From positions 1 through 39,878 of the forward strand of contig JAERTJ010000090.1 of NCBI GenBank assembly GCA_016844945.1: a stretch of 39,878 bases of DNA, given 5' to 3'. Of the stretch, positions 7,636 through 16,155 are shown one piece after another. The notes beneath the pieces are model-generated. The model was not told where the DNA came from and ran no database searches. It saw only the letters and a list, made by a program, of their open reading frames with translations. This DNA is from Fidelibacterota bacterium (GTDB lineage Bacteria > Fidelibacterota > UBA8477 > JABMPR01). The translations under genes and the position numbers were made by a program. How positions within the stretch are numbered: the stretch's first letter is position 1; every line of letters begins with the position of its first letter.

Positions 7636-9020
7636 TGTGGCGCTACTTCCTGAAACGTATCCTGCTCATTATTCCTACACTGCTAGGAATATCTATCATC
7701 ACATTTATAATTATTAAGCTTGCCCCAGGAGACCCAACTGCCTTTAAAATGGGCAATCAGCAAAGTGGTATGTCCTCAGACCAGAATCTGGCGAAACAGG
7801 TGATTGAGCAAACCAGAGAGATATACGGTCTTGATAAACCCTTAATGCTAAACTTTCAAATCTTCAATTATGAAGATAACTGGGTTGCTATCCAGGAATA
7901 TCTGGAGGCAGGGAAGCCCCAGACAGGTAGATCATATGATGAAATCGTTGAGCCCATCAAGCAAGCCGATGAAGTTGCTGTACCTTTTCTAGTAGGGCTT
8001 TTAGAGACTGAAACTCTTACTGCAGATGAAACAAATGTGGTCCTGGACATCCTCACCATTAAACAAAAACTAAGTATCAGTTCTGAGATGAGTATTGAGA
8101 AGCAGTTGGAGTATATCCAGAACTGGTGGTATGGTGGGACTGACTCCACGGGTGTGGCTCGCATGGCAGCCCGAGATCAATATCAATTCAGTGGCTTTCA
8201 GATATTCAAAAAAATTTTTACTGAGGCGCAGTATCCACGCTGGTTGGTAAACATGTTGACCCTGGATTTTGGTACCTCAATCAAGGACAATCGTCCCGTT
8301 TGGGATCACATCAAAGAAAGCGTACCTGTTTCCCTTATCTTTACCTTTACATCCTTTATTCTGGCTTATTTAATCGCAATTCCATTGGGTATCTACTCAG
8401 CAACTCATCAGTACACAACAGGGGATAAGGTCACAACCGTTATCCTGTTTATCCTTTACTCATTACCGAATTTCTGGGTTGCCACCATGGCAATCGTCTT
8501 TTTCGGTGGGGGTGATTTCTGGGATATTTTCCCGGTGACTGGTCTGCATAGTCTGGGAGCTGAGGATATGGGAACCTGGGAATATCTTCTGGATCTGGGG
8601 CATCATGTCGCATTACCCCTGATCATCTGGACCTATGGCAGCTTTTCGGCACTTTCTCGCTATATGAGAGGATCCATGTTGGAGGTCATACGCCAGGATT
8701 ATATCAGAACTGCTCGGGCCAAGGGATTGAGTGAACGGGTGGTTACCTATAAACATGCGCTGAGGAATTCATTGATCCCAATCATCACCATGTTAGCGAA
8801 TCTTTTGCCCCTGGCAATTTCTGGTTCAATTATCATCGAATCAATCTTTTCCATACCAGGGATGGGACAATTGAGTTTCAATGCCGTGCTTTTCCGAGAT
8901 TATCCCATTATTATGGCTGTCACAACCATTAGTGCCATGCTCACACTTTTCGGAATCTTACTATCTGATTTGCTCTACGCCATTGTTGATCCTCGTATCA
9001 CCTTTGAGGAGAAGCGCTAA
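7635..9020 (+). CDS. ABC transporter permease, DppB/OppB type, with large insert
   Basis: Inner-membrane permease that forms the channel with the following gene. The start ATG 7635 overlaps the previous stop (TGATG) and is preceded by GGGGGAAAG; it begins MWRYFLKRILLIIPTLLGIS, the standard N-terminus. The C-terminal half is canonical, with the coupling EAA loop YIRTARAKGLSERVVTYKHA and the SGSIIIESIFSIPGMG segment. At 461 residues it is much longer than usual (about 310-340). The extra ~125 residues lie between YGLDKPL (~70) and the TLDFGTS motif (~209-215), in the extracytoplasmic loop between helices 1 and 2. No ATPase genes (DppD/DppF) are in the window. Confidence 0.9.
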   Translation: MWRYFLKRILLIIPTLLGISIITFIIIKLAPGDPTAFKMGNQQSGMSSDQNLAKQVIEQTREIYGLDKPLMLNFQIFNYEDNWVAIQEYLEAGKPQTGRSYDEIVEPIKQADEVAVPFLVGLLETETLTADETNVVLDILTIKQKLSISSEMSIEKQLEYIQNWWYGGTDSTGVARMAARDQYQFSGFQIFKKIFTEAQYPRWLVNMLTLDFGTSIKDNRPVWDHIKESVPVSLIFTFTSFILAYLIAIPLGIYSATHQYTTGDKVTTVILFILYSLPNFWVATMAIVFFGGGDFWDIFPVTGLHSLGAEDMGTWEYLLDLGHHVALPLIIWTYGSFSALSRYMRGSMLEVIRQDYIRTARAKGLSERVVTYKHALRNSLIPIITMLANLLPLAISGSIIIESIFSIPGMGQLSFNAVLFRDYPIIMAVTTISAMLTLFGILLSDLLYAIVDPRITFEEKR

Positions 9021-10054
9021 TGAATGAAATGGCTCCAGCACGTACCTACACTCAGATTGTTGGATCGCAGTTCAGCAAAAACAAGTTAGCTGTCATCTCC
9101 TTGCATGTTATTTATGTACTACTCTTCATTTTTATCTTTGCCGACTTCCTGGCAAATGACAAGCCTATTGTCATGCGCTACAAGGGGGAAACCTACTTCC
9201 CTGTATTTCGAGAGTACGGTGTGAAATGGTTGGGAATGAACTGGCAGGATGAATTCAAGAGTCAACAATTTAAAATCCTGGAAGATAAATATGAGCAAGG
9301 GGATTGGGCGATTTACCCAGTCATACCTTATTCATCTACAGAATACAATCTGGAGGTGAAATTACAACCACCGAGCCTGGCCCATATTTGTGGGACAGAT
9401 GAACTTGGCCGGGATGTATTGTCCCAGATGATTCATGGTGCGCGAGTGAGCCTATTGGTAGGATTTGTGGCAGTTGCCATCTATGTCGCCATTGGCATTG
9501 TGCTTGGGGCACTGGCTGGGTTCTATGGAGGGGTTATTGACATCATCATTCAGCGCATGATTGAAATAATGATTACCTTTCCACGAATGTTTCTTATCAT
9601 TACCATCGTGGCTGTGATGGAAACCCAGTCTATCATTAATATTATGATAATTTTAGGACTGACTGGCTGGACGGGAGTCGCGCGCTTCACACGTGGAGAG
9701 TTTTTGAAAGTTAAGAATGAAGATTATGTGGTTGCGGCTAAAGCTCTCGGCTACAAAGACTTCCGAACTATTTTCAGGCATGTTTTGCCTAATACTTTGA
9801 CGCCGGTGTTAGTGACCGCAACCTTTGGTGTGGCTGCCGCTATCCTTATCGAATCTGGGCTTAGTTTTCTTGGATTCGGGGCACCACCTGAACAAGCGAC
9901 CTGGGGTTCACTCTTAAGTAGTGCCCGTGACACACTGCCAACAGGCTGGTGGCTGACGACCTTCCCAGGTCTGGCGATTTTTATAACAGTAACAGTATAT
10001 AATCTTGTTGGTGAAGGCTTACGTGACGCGTTGGATCCTCGCCTCAAGCAATAA
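9020..10054 (+). CDS. ABC transporter permease, DppC/OppC type
   Basis: The second permease of the importer, 344 residues. ATG 9020 shares its A with the preceding TAA and has GAGGAGAAG just upstream. The family segment CGTDELGRDVLSQMIHGARVS is at ~124-144. The cytoplasmic EAA loop reads DYVVAAKALGYKDFRTIFRH, and the C-terminus DALDPRLK is typical. An extra ~70 residues between the first helix and the GTDELGRD motif (region FPVFREYGVKWLGMNWQDEF) make a larger outer loop than usual. With the enlarged DppB loop, this suggests a modified docking face for the binding protein. Confidence 0.93.
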   Translation: MNEMAPARTYTQIVGSQFSKNKLAVISLHVIYVLLFIFIFADFLANDKPIVMRYKGETYFPVFREYGVKWLGMNWQDEFKSQQFKILEDKYEQGDWAIYPVIPYSSTEYNLEVKLQPPSLAHICGTDELGRDVLSQMIHGARVSLLVGFVAVAIYVAIGIVLGALAGFYGGVIDIIIQRMIEIMITFPRMFLIITIVAVMETQSIINIMIILGLTGWTGVARFTRGEFLKVKNEDYVVAAKALGYKDFRTIFRHVLPNTLTPVLVTATFGVAAAILIESGLSFLGFGAPPEQATWGSLLSSARDTLPTGWWLTTFPGLAIFITVTVYNLVGEGLRDALDPRLKQ

Positions 10055-10086
10055 TTGAAATAGATCCTCCACTGAGGGAATTTCAA
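10055..10086. promoter_or_regulatory. Two-tier hairpin between ABC operon and mutL cluster
   Basis: TTGAAAT (10055-10061) pairs exactly with ATTTCAA (10080-10086), and inside it CCTC (10066-10069) pairs with GAGG (10074-10077) around a 4-base loop. It starts one base after the dppC stop and ends 24 bases before the next start. There is no T-run, so it is not a classical terminator. It could be an mRNA processing or stability element. Confidence 0.3.
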
Positions 10087-10110
10087 AAATCAATATGAAG
10101 GACCAAATTA

Positions 10111-11952
10111 ATGGCTGGTAATGAACTCAGAACCATTCTGGCAACAGATTGTGGGTCGACAACGACCAAAGCCATTCTGATCGAGCTTACTGATCAGGGG
10201 TATCGGTTAAAAACAAGAGGTGAAGCACCTACAACTGTTGAAGCACCTTTTGAAGATGTAACCAAGGGCGTATTAAACGCCATTATGGAGGTGGAAGAGC
10301 TTTCTGGATTAAAGATTCTAGATGGCGATCAGATCATTCATCCCATGAAGGATGATAAAACAGGTGTGGATGTCTATGTTTCAACGTCCTCGGCTGGTGG
10401 TGGTCTTCAAATGATGGTAGCTGGTGTGGTGAAAGCCATGACCGGTGAGAGTGCTGAGCGAGCTGCGCTGGGTGCCGGATCCATTGTAATGGATGTATTG
10501 GCCTCCAACGATGGCCGACTGCCTCATCAGAAGATTGAGCGTATCAGGCAATTGAGGCCGGATATGATCCTCCTCTCGGGTGGAATTGATGGCGGAACTG
10601 TGTCACATGTAGTTGAGCTGGCTGAAGTCCTGGCTGCAGCTAACCCCAAGCCTCGATTGGGCCAGAATTATAAGTTACCTGTGATATATGCCGGAAATAA
10701 TAAAGCACAGAAAAATATTGAAGAAACGCTAGGCGAAATTACAGATCTTGATCTGATCGAGAACATCAGACCTGTTCTGGAAGTGGAAAATCTGGGACCC
10801 GCACGCGACAAAATCCATGACTTGTTCATGGAGCATGTCATGGCTCAAGCACCCGGCTATAAAAAACTCATGTCCTGGACGGATGCACCTATCATGCCCA
10901 CACCAGGTGCAGTAGGATCCTTGATTGAAATGGTAGCCCGTCAGGAGAACATCTCTGTGGTAGGGGTAGACATCGGTGGTGCAACCACGGATATCTTTTC
11001 AGTATTCCAGGGACAATTCAATCGTACGGTGAGTGCGAACCTGGGAATGAGTTATTCAGTCTGTAATGTGCTGGCTGAGGCCACACTTGAAAATGTTCTG
11101 CGGTGGGTGCCCATTGATATTGATGAAGGTGAACTCACCAATCGAATCGGAAACAAAATGATTCGACCGACAACAGTTCCTCAATCCCTGGAAGAGTTAA
11201 TTATTGAGCAGGCTATTGCCAGAGAAGCGCTTCGATTATCCTTCATTCAGCATAAAGCTTTCGCCGTGAGCCTGAAAGGTGTTCAATCCCAACGGACCAT
11301 TTCTGATGCGTTTGACCAATCGGGGTCTGGAGAGACCCTGGTTGATATGATGGAGTTGGATCTTTTGGTCGGTTCTGGGGGCGTGCTGTCCCATGCACCT
11401 CGTCGTGAACAGGCTATGCGCATGATGATTGATGCGTTCGTTCCCGAGGGTATCACTCAACTGGCGGTGGACTCTATCTTTATGATGCCTCAATTAGGTG
11501 TCATGGCCAACATCGAAAATGATGATATGGCGGAGAGCGCTCGTAAAGCTGCTGTGGAAGTGTTCGAGAAAGACTGCCTGATTCGTCTGGGTACATGCAT
11601 TGCTCCGGCAGGTAAACCAAAGCCTGGCTCGGTCATGTTAACAGCTGAACTTGATCTTCCTGGAGAAGGGAAAAAGACATTCGAATTGAAGACAGGTGAA
11701 ATCATCGTTATTCCTGCTCCTTATGAGCCAATAAAATCTGTACTTACCCCTGCTAAAAATATGACCATGGGGAAAGATAAGGGTGAAGTCCTGAATACTG
11801 AAGTCTACGGTGGAACCGTGGGAATCGTACTCGATGGTAGAGGTCGCCCCTTTGAACTCAGCACCGAAAAAGCTCAGAGAATTGAAAATCTTAACAAATG
11901 GTCCAAAGCGACCAATGAATATCCTGATACCGAATTACTGGGAGGAGCATAG
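10111..11952 (+). CDS. MutL-family (glutamate mutase L) ASKHA ATPase
   Basis: A 613-residue protein of the MutL/GlmL family, named after a protein encoded between the glutamate mutase subunits in clostridia. It has an actin/Hsp70-type ATPase fold. The phosphate-1 motif is DCGSTTTKAI (13-22), the phosphate-2 motif is VDIGGATTDIF (286-296), and the STSSAGGGLQM segment (91-101) and LLSGGIDGG (154-162) are also family marks. No glutamate mutase, other B12-dependent mutase or B12-binding gene lies in the window, so a mutase accessory role is not supported here. It leads a tightly spaced cluster of unknown membrane genes, with the next start only 3 bases after its stop. AAGGA at 10098-10102 supports the start. 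Family call firm; function unknown. Confidence 0.88.
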   Translation: MAGNELRTILATDCGSTTTKAILIELTDQGYRLKTRGEAPTTVEAPFEDVTKGVLNAIMEVEELSGLKILDGDQIIHPMKDDKTGVDVYVSTSSAGGGLQMMVAGVVKAMTGESAERAALGAGSIVMDVLASNDGRLPHQKIERIRQLRPDMILLSGGIDGGTVSHVVELAEVLAAANPKPRLGQNYKLPVIYAGNNKAQKNIEETLGEITDLDLIENIRPVLEVENLGPARDKIHDLFMEHVMAQAPGYKKLMSWTDAPIMPTPGAVGSLIEMVARQENISVVGVDIGGATTDIFSVFQGQFNRTVSANLGMSYSVCNVLAEATLENVLRWVPIDIDEGELTNRIGNKMIRPTTVPQSLEELIIEQAIAREALRLSFIQHKAFAVSLKGVQSQRTISDAFDQSGSGETLVDMMELDLLVGSGGVLSHAPRREQAMRMMIDAFVPEGITQLAVDSIFMMPQLGVMANIENDDMAESARKAAVEVFEKDCLIRLGTCIAPAGKPKPGSVMLTAELDLPGEGKKTFELKTGEIIVIPAPYEPIKSVLTPAKNMTMGKDKGEVLNTEVYGGTVGIVLDGRGRPFELSTEKAQRIENLNKWSKATNEYPDTELLGGA

Positions 11953-11955
11953 ATC

Positions 11956-13083
11956 ATGGCACATTCGTATACGCCAGGGCTAAAAGTCCTTCACGAAACT
12001 AAAGTACATAAAGATCGTATCCTGCCCTTAAAGGGTGATGTGGTTGTTGAGTTAAATGCATCTGTAACACCAGATGATATCGTTGCCCGCACGCACCTGC
12101 CTGGAAATGTCCAGATGATGAATGTAGGTAATCTTCTGAATATCGATCCAACGGATGTAGAAACTGTGATGCTCAAACCCATCGGCTCTGAATTTGCCAA
12201 GGGCGAGATGATTGCTGAAACAAAAGGGTTGTTTGGATTCTTTAAATCCAATGTCATCGCTCCTATTGATTGCACGCTGGAATCCATATCTGCCATTACA
12301 GGACAGGTTGTTCTGAGAGATGCGCCCATTCCCGTAGAAATCGATGCCTATATGAGTGGAACCGTTTCAGAGGTTATTCCTGAAGAAGGTGTCATTATCG
12401 ATGCTGAAGCCGTATTTATTCAAGGAATCTTTGGAATTGGTGGTGAAAGCAGGGGAGAACTGGTCGTTGTCACTGAGACCCGTGAGCATGAACTCACAGC
12501 AGATATGATCAAACCTGAACATGCTGGTAAAGTACTGGTCGGCGGCTCATTCCTCAGTCTGGCTGCCTATAAAAAGGCACTTGAAATGAAAGTGGCCGGC
12601 ATTGTCGTGGGTGGATTCAACTATTTTGACCTGGAAGAAATTCTGGGTTATACACTGGGTGTTGCCATTACAGGGTCCGAAGATCTTGTTACTTCACTGG
12701 TGTTGACAGAGGGTTATGGTGAGATTCGAATGGGAACGCGTACCTTTGACCTGTTGAAACAACACCACGGAAAATTTACCTCCATTAATGGAGCGACTCA
12801 GATTCGTGCTGGTGTTATTCGTCCTGAAATTGTCATCCCACTGGCTGCTGAAGATATCAAGGGGGATGTCCATGCAGTTCAGATCAATGAGGGAATTCAA
12901 GCCGGAAGCTTGGTACGTGTGATTCGAGCGCCTTACTTTGGACGTATTGGTACGGTTGTCTCTTTACCACCAGAATTGCAGAAAATGGAATCTGAAACCA
13001 TGGTACGTGTGGCTGAGATCAAAATTGATGATAAGGTCATGGTCATCCCGCGTGCTAATCTGGAGATGGTAGAAACTGACTAA
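11956..13083 (+). CDS. Uncharacterised MutL-linked protein with sandwich-hybrid and KOW-like regions
   Basis: A 375-residue soluble-looking protein with no membrane helix. Residues ~70-150 read like a barrel-sandwich hybrid (KGEMIAETKG, then IAPIDCTLESISAITG, then AYMSGTVSEVIPEEGVII), the fold used by biotinyl/lipoyl domains and by RnfC/NqrA-like proteins. No lipoyl- or biotin-accepting Lys motif is evident. The middle (~190-275) contains an alpha/beta segment, KVLVGGSFLSLAAYKKALEM and AGIVVGGFNYFDL. The last ~70 residues resemble a small KOW/SH3-like barrel: SLVRVIRAPYFGRIGTVVSL with VIPRANLEMVE. GGAGGA at 11941-11946 is the ribosome site. It probably works with the adjacent ATPase. I know of no assigned function. 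Confidence 0.75.
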   Translation: MAHSYTPGLKVLHETKVHKDRILPLKGDVVVELNASVTPDDIVARTHLPGNVQMMNVGNLLNIDPTDVETVMLKPIGSEFAKGEMIAETKGLFGFFKSNVIAPIDCTLESISAITGQVVLRDAPIPVEIDAYMSGTVSEVIPEEGVIIDAEAVFIQGIFGIGGESRGELVVVTETREHELTADMIKPEHAGKVLVGGSFLSLAAYKKALEMKVAGIVVGGFNYFDLEEILGYTLGVAITGSEDLVTSLVLTEGYGEIRMGTRTFDLLKQHHGKFTSINGATQIRAGVIRPEIVIPLAAEDIKGDVHAVQINEGIQAGSLVRVIRAPYFGRIGTVVSLPPELQKMESETMVRVAEIKIDDKVMVIPRANLEMVETD

Positions 13084-13405
13084 GTCATTAGATCCATCCG
13101 TCTCAGACGCTTTATCTGAAGAAGATCAAGCATTTATAGAACGAATCGCTAATCGAATATATGACTCAGGTTTTATCACAGCGGCAGTATTTGCCCTGGA
13201 AATGGTAAAACCTTTAGCTTTGTTAGGCAGTCATACTATGATATTTTTTGGGCCGATAGTGAGCGCCTTTATAAAGGCAGATGGATACTATCGAGCGGCA
13301 GAGTTGTTCGAAGAACCGAAAAACATTGAGTTGTTAATCAGTCGACTTGAGCAGCTGGAAGAAAAACAAAAAAACAAGCAAACGGAGAAGCACAGTGAAA
13401 GATAA
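13076..13405 (+). CDS. Small conserved protein with CTG start
   Basis: A 109-residue reading frame that overlaps the previous gene by 8 bases. The first ATG (13202) would remove 42 residues that look like genuine protein, including LSEEDQAFIERIANRIYDSG and FITAAVFALEMVKPLALLG. No ATG, GTG or TTG lies between the upstream stop (13070) and 13202. CTG 13076 is preceded by GGAGATGG (13062-13069) at ideal spacing. The protein has an acidic N-terminus, a moderately hydrophobic centre (PLALLGSHTMIFFGPIVSAF) and a charged coiled tail (ISRLEQLEEKQKNKQ). It may be a peripheral or hairpin-inserted membrane protein. Function unknown; it is placed between the ATPase partner and the membrane genes of the cluster. 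Confidence 0.7.
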   Translation: MTKSLDPSVSDALSEEDQAFIERIANRIYDSGFITAAVFALEMVKPLALLGSHTMIFFGPIVSAFIKADGYYRAAELFEEPKNIELLISRLEQLEEKQKNKQTEKHSER

Positions 13406-14258
13406 ACAATTCTGGATTGTTGCCGGTTCAATCTTCGTACCATTCATGATCTATTGGTTTGCAGGACATCCATTTTTTGTCGTGGAACGTGCAGTCATGT
13501 TTTGGTCCATTCTTATCGTCGGAGGTGTGTTAGTCTATTCAACACGAATGGCGAAGAGGGGTGAGAAGATATTCTTGCGTACAATTCCCGGTCTCAAAGC
13601 CGTGGAAGAAGCAGTTGGACGATCGACTGAAATGGGGAAACCTGTACTCTATGTACCTGGTATCATGGACATGGATCAAGTTGAAACCGTAGCCGGCGTT
13701 GTTGTTCTGGGACATGTTGCCAAGATGACAGCCCGGTATGAGACAAGCTTGAATGTCCCTGTCTCCCGTGCTATTGTTATGAAAGCTGCACGCGAATCCT
13801 GCCGCGAATCCTATCTTTTAGAGGGTAGACCAGATCTTTTTCACAATGATATGGTGCATTATCTCACAGACGATCAGTTTGCTTATGCAGCTGGAGTGAA
13901 TGGTATTATGCTGCGTGAAGAGCCCGCCGCCTGTCTGTATATGGGAAAATTTTATGCTGAGTCCCTACTCCTGGCTGAAACAGGAAACTCCATTGGTGCT
14001 ATCCAGATCGCTGGAACAGCTTCTCCTTCCCAGATTCCTTTTTTCGTTACGGCTTGTGATTATACGCTCATCGGTGAAGAATTCTTTGCTGCCTCAGCCT
14101 ATCTGTCACAGGAGCCTGAGCTTATTGGTGGTGTAAAAGGACAAGATACACTCAAGATAATGGCTGTAGCTGTGATGCTTATAGCAACTGTTGTTAATGT
14201 TTTTCATGATCTGAACTGGATCTCCTGGGATATCCTGGGTTACCTGACAGTACAATAG
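13395..14258 (+). CDS. Membrane protein of unknown function (DUF6754-like)
   Basis: A 287-residue protein. GTG 13395 is preferred over an upstream frame start because GGAG (13384-13387) sits 7 bases before it and the protein then begins MKDKQFWIVAGSIF. Two helices lie at ~5-25 and 30-48. A globular domain follows, with GKPVLYVPGIMDMDQVET, SRAIVMKAARESC and CDYTLIGEEFFAASAYLSQ, then a C-terminal helix (~257-275). From memory this matches a family named DUF6754, seen beside MutL-like genes in other lineages; I cannot confirm by search. The overall form is a membrane-anchored cytoplasmic or periplasmic domain. It overlaps the preceding stop by 11 bases. Confidence 0.8.
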   Translation: MKDKQFWIVAGSIFVPFMIYWFAGHPFFVVERAVMFWSILIVGGVLVYSTRMAKRGEKIFLRTIPGLKAVEEAVGRSTEMGKPVLYVPGIMDMDQVETVAGVVVLGHVAKMTARYETSLNVPVSRAIVMKAARESCRESYLLEGRPDLFHNDMVHYLTDDQFAYAAGVNGIMLREEPAACLYMGKFYAESLLLAETGNSIGAIQIAGTASPSQIPFFVTACDYTLIGEEFFAASAYLSQEPELIGGVKGQDTLKIMAVAVMLIATVVNVFHDLNWISWDILGYLTVQ

Positions 14259-14268
14259 GAGGTTTGAT

Positions 14269-15297
14269 ATGTTCATGAAACGACAATTACCAATTGCCAT
14301 AGCTGCGACCATAGGTTTTATCACACTCTTTGGGTGGTTTGTAGATGAACCCAACATTAGATCATTTGTTGATGATGATGCAACCCAGTGGTTTGATATC
14401 CTTGCCAGCTTTGCAATTTTTCTAGGGGCTTTGAATTTACTTAAGCTACAGGCTATGAAAGTCATGAAGAAGCAAAAGGGCTGGCCCTATGCTGCTCTGG
14501 CAATCGTGGGATTTATATTCTCTTTTACAGCCGGTTTCATCATGCTCGGATCATACAACGTTGAGATTAGTCAGTACGATGATCCTGCAAAAGTAGCGAC
14601 AGTTCTCGCCAGCGAAATCAATCTGGACGAAAAGAGTACAGAGAACATTCTGCTTGCGATGCCTGAAGGGGATACTTACCTGATTGACACGCCCTATTTT
14701 ACAAAGAGTGGTGCAGACAAGGTCGTTGCTCAGATCAATGCAGCGGGTGGTACTGCAAACATGCGGGCTACTGAATGGGGATCTCATATCTCCACTCGCG
14801 GATCTCTCTTTAACTGGATGTTCAGGTTTGTATTCACCCCACTTTCAGCAACTATGTTTGCACTCCTGGCATTCTTTGTGGCATCCGCTTCCTATCGTGC
14901 TTTTAAGATCAGGAATTTTGAAGCTACTCTGTTGCTCATCGCCGGTATCATTATCATGCTGGGTAGAGTTCCCATTGGAGGAAGCATCTCTGCCTGGTTT
15001 ATCATGTATATCCTGGTGTTGAGTCTTGGTGCAGGTGTAAATACCTGGTTCAAGAACAGAACCTACACCTTCGCAACGGTCGGTGGGGGACTGCTCATTG
15101 TCACCATAGCTGGTTTTATCACTGGCTGGCCTGTAGATCAACCCGCCATCTTTTATCTTCCAGTATTACAGGACTGGATCTATAACAATCCCAATGTTGC
15201 AGGAGCTCGTGCGATCATGATCGGTATTGGTCTTGGTATATTCGCCACCTCCATTCGCTACATTCTGGGTATTGAAAAATCATATATCGGAGAATGA
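14269..15297 (+). CDS. Polytopic membrane protein of the MutL-linked cluster
   Basis: A 342-residue protein with about eight predicted helices: three near residues 8-92, then a ~95-residue extramembrane loop, then five more. The loop (TVLASEINLDEKSTENIL to ISTRGSLFNWMF) is mixed alpha/beta. The C-terminal part includes ATLLLIAGIIIMLGRVP, SAWFIMYILVLSLGAGVN and the ending SIRYILGIEKSYIGE. AGGAGG at 14257-14262 is 6 bases before ATG 14269. I do not recognise a transporter or enzyme family. Conserved small residues and charged residues within helices suggest a complex subunit rather than a simple anchor (inference). Confidence 0.75.
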   Translation: MFMKRQLPIAIAATIGFITLFGWFVDEPNIRSFVDDDATQWFDILASFAIFLGALNLLKLQAMKVMKKQKGWPYAALAIVGFIFSFTAGFIMLGSYNVEISQYDDPAKVATVLASEINLDEKSTENILLAMPEGDTYLIDTPYFTKSGADKVVAQINAAGGTANMRATEWGSHISTRGSLFNWMFRFVFTPLSATMFALLAFFVASASYRAFKIRNFEATLLLIAGIIIMLGRVPIGGSISAWFIMYILVLSLGAGVNTWFKNRTYTFATVGGGLLIVTIAGFITGWPVDQPAIFYLPVLQDWIYNNPNVAGARAIMIGIGLGIFATSIRYILGIEKSYIGE

Positions 15298-15299
15298 TC

Positions 15300-16145
15300 A
15301 TGGAAAAACTCTTAGATTTTATCGTTCGTGCCGGTAGTCTTGATAGACGTATCATATTTTTAGTCATTGCTTTGGTCGTCATTTTACCCCTGTTTTTCCC
15401 ACTTGGTTTACCTATCCGACCCACCGTGTCATCTCAAACCATATATGATGAAGTAGAGAAGCTTGAAGCTGGTGACAAAGCATTGGTGTCATTTGAGTAT
15501 GGCCCCAGTACTAAACCGGAAATTCATCCCATGGCAGTAGCACTTATGAGACATCTTTTTGAGAAGGATGTCAAAGTGTATATCACCTGCCTGTGGCCAG
15601 ATGGTCAATTTATGGCAATGGAAGCAATTGAACAGGTTGCTGTTAATCAATATCAGAAAACCTATGGAGAGGATTATGTCCTTCTGGGTTTCAGACCTGG
15701 TAATGAAGCTGTAATCAAGGGTTTGGTCAGTAATTTTCGAAAGGTTTACACTGTAGACGCTCGCGGAAATTTTCTTGATGACATCCCCATGATGAACGGA
15801 ATCAACCAAGTTGCTGATTTTGATTATTTATTCTCAGCATCCGCTGGTTATCCTGGAACCGTGGAATGGGTACAGTATGCAGCTGATCCAACTGGAGTGA
15901 TTATGGGTACAGGTACAACTTCAATTCAGGTGAATGAAGTGATGCCTTACGTACAAGCTGGTCAGATCAAGGGGATCCTTGGCGGTATGCCAGGTGCGGC
16001 CGAATATGAAAAACTAATTGGTCAGCCAGGAATTGGGACAAGTGGTATGGATGCCCAGTCAGTTGCGCATATTGTTATTGTTGGATTTATTATTTTTGGC
16101 AACATCTCGTTCTTCGTTGAGCGTAGACGTTCCAAGAAATATTAG
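15300..16145 (+). CDS. Membrane-anchored alpha/beta protein of the MutL-linked cluster
   Basis: A 281-residue protein. Two starts are possible: ATG 15294 (ATGA overlap with the previous stop) and ATG 15300. GGAG at 15289-15292 is 7 bases before 15300, so the latter is preferred. A signal-anchor helix covers ~18-37 (IIFLVIALVVILPLFFPLG). A Rossmann-like domain follows, with KALVSFEYGPSTKPEIHPM, VKVYITCLWPDGQF and KIRDARGNF-like strand breaks near KVYTVDARGNF. Near the end come IKGILGGMPGAAEYEKLIGQ and a last helix (~255-272) before the basic tail ERRRSKKY. The domain is tethered at both ends. Function unknown. Confidence 0.75.
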   Translation: MEKLLDFIVRAGSLDRRIIFLVIALVVILPLFFPLGLPIRPTVSSQTIYDEVEKLEAGDKALVSFEYGPSTKPEIHPMAVALMRHLFEKDVKVYITCLWPDGQFMAMEAIEQVAVNQYQKTYGEDYVLLGFRPGNEAVIKGLVSNFRKVYTVDARGNFLDDIPMMNGINQVADFDYLFSASAGYPGTVEWVQYAADPTGVIMGTGTTSIQVNEVMPYVQAGQIKGILGGMPGAAEYEKLIGQPGIGTSGMDAQSVAHIVIVGFIIFGNISFFVERRRSKKY

Positions 16146-16155
16146 GAGGTGAACA

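Noticed and set aside
14684..15022. 112-residue + strand frame inside the cluster membrane gene
   Set aside because: Lies wholly within a well-supported gene in another frame and has no ribosome site.
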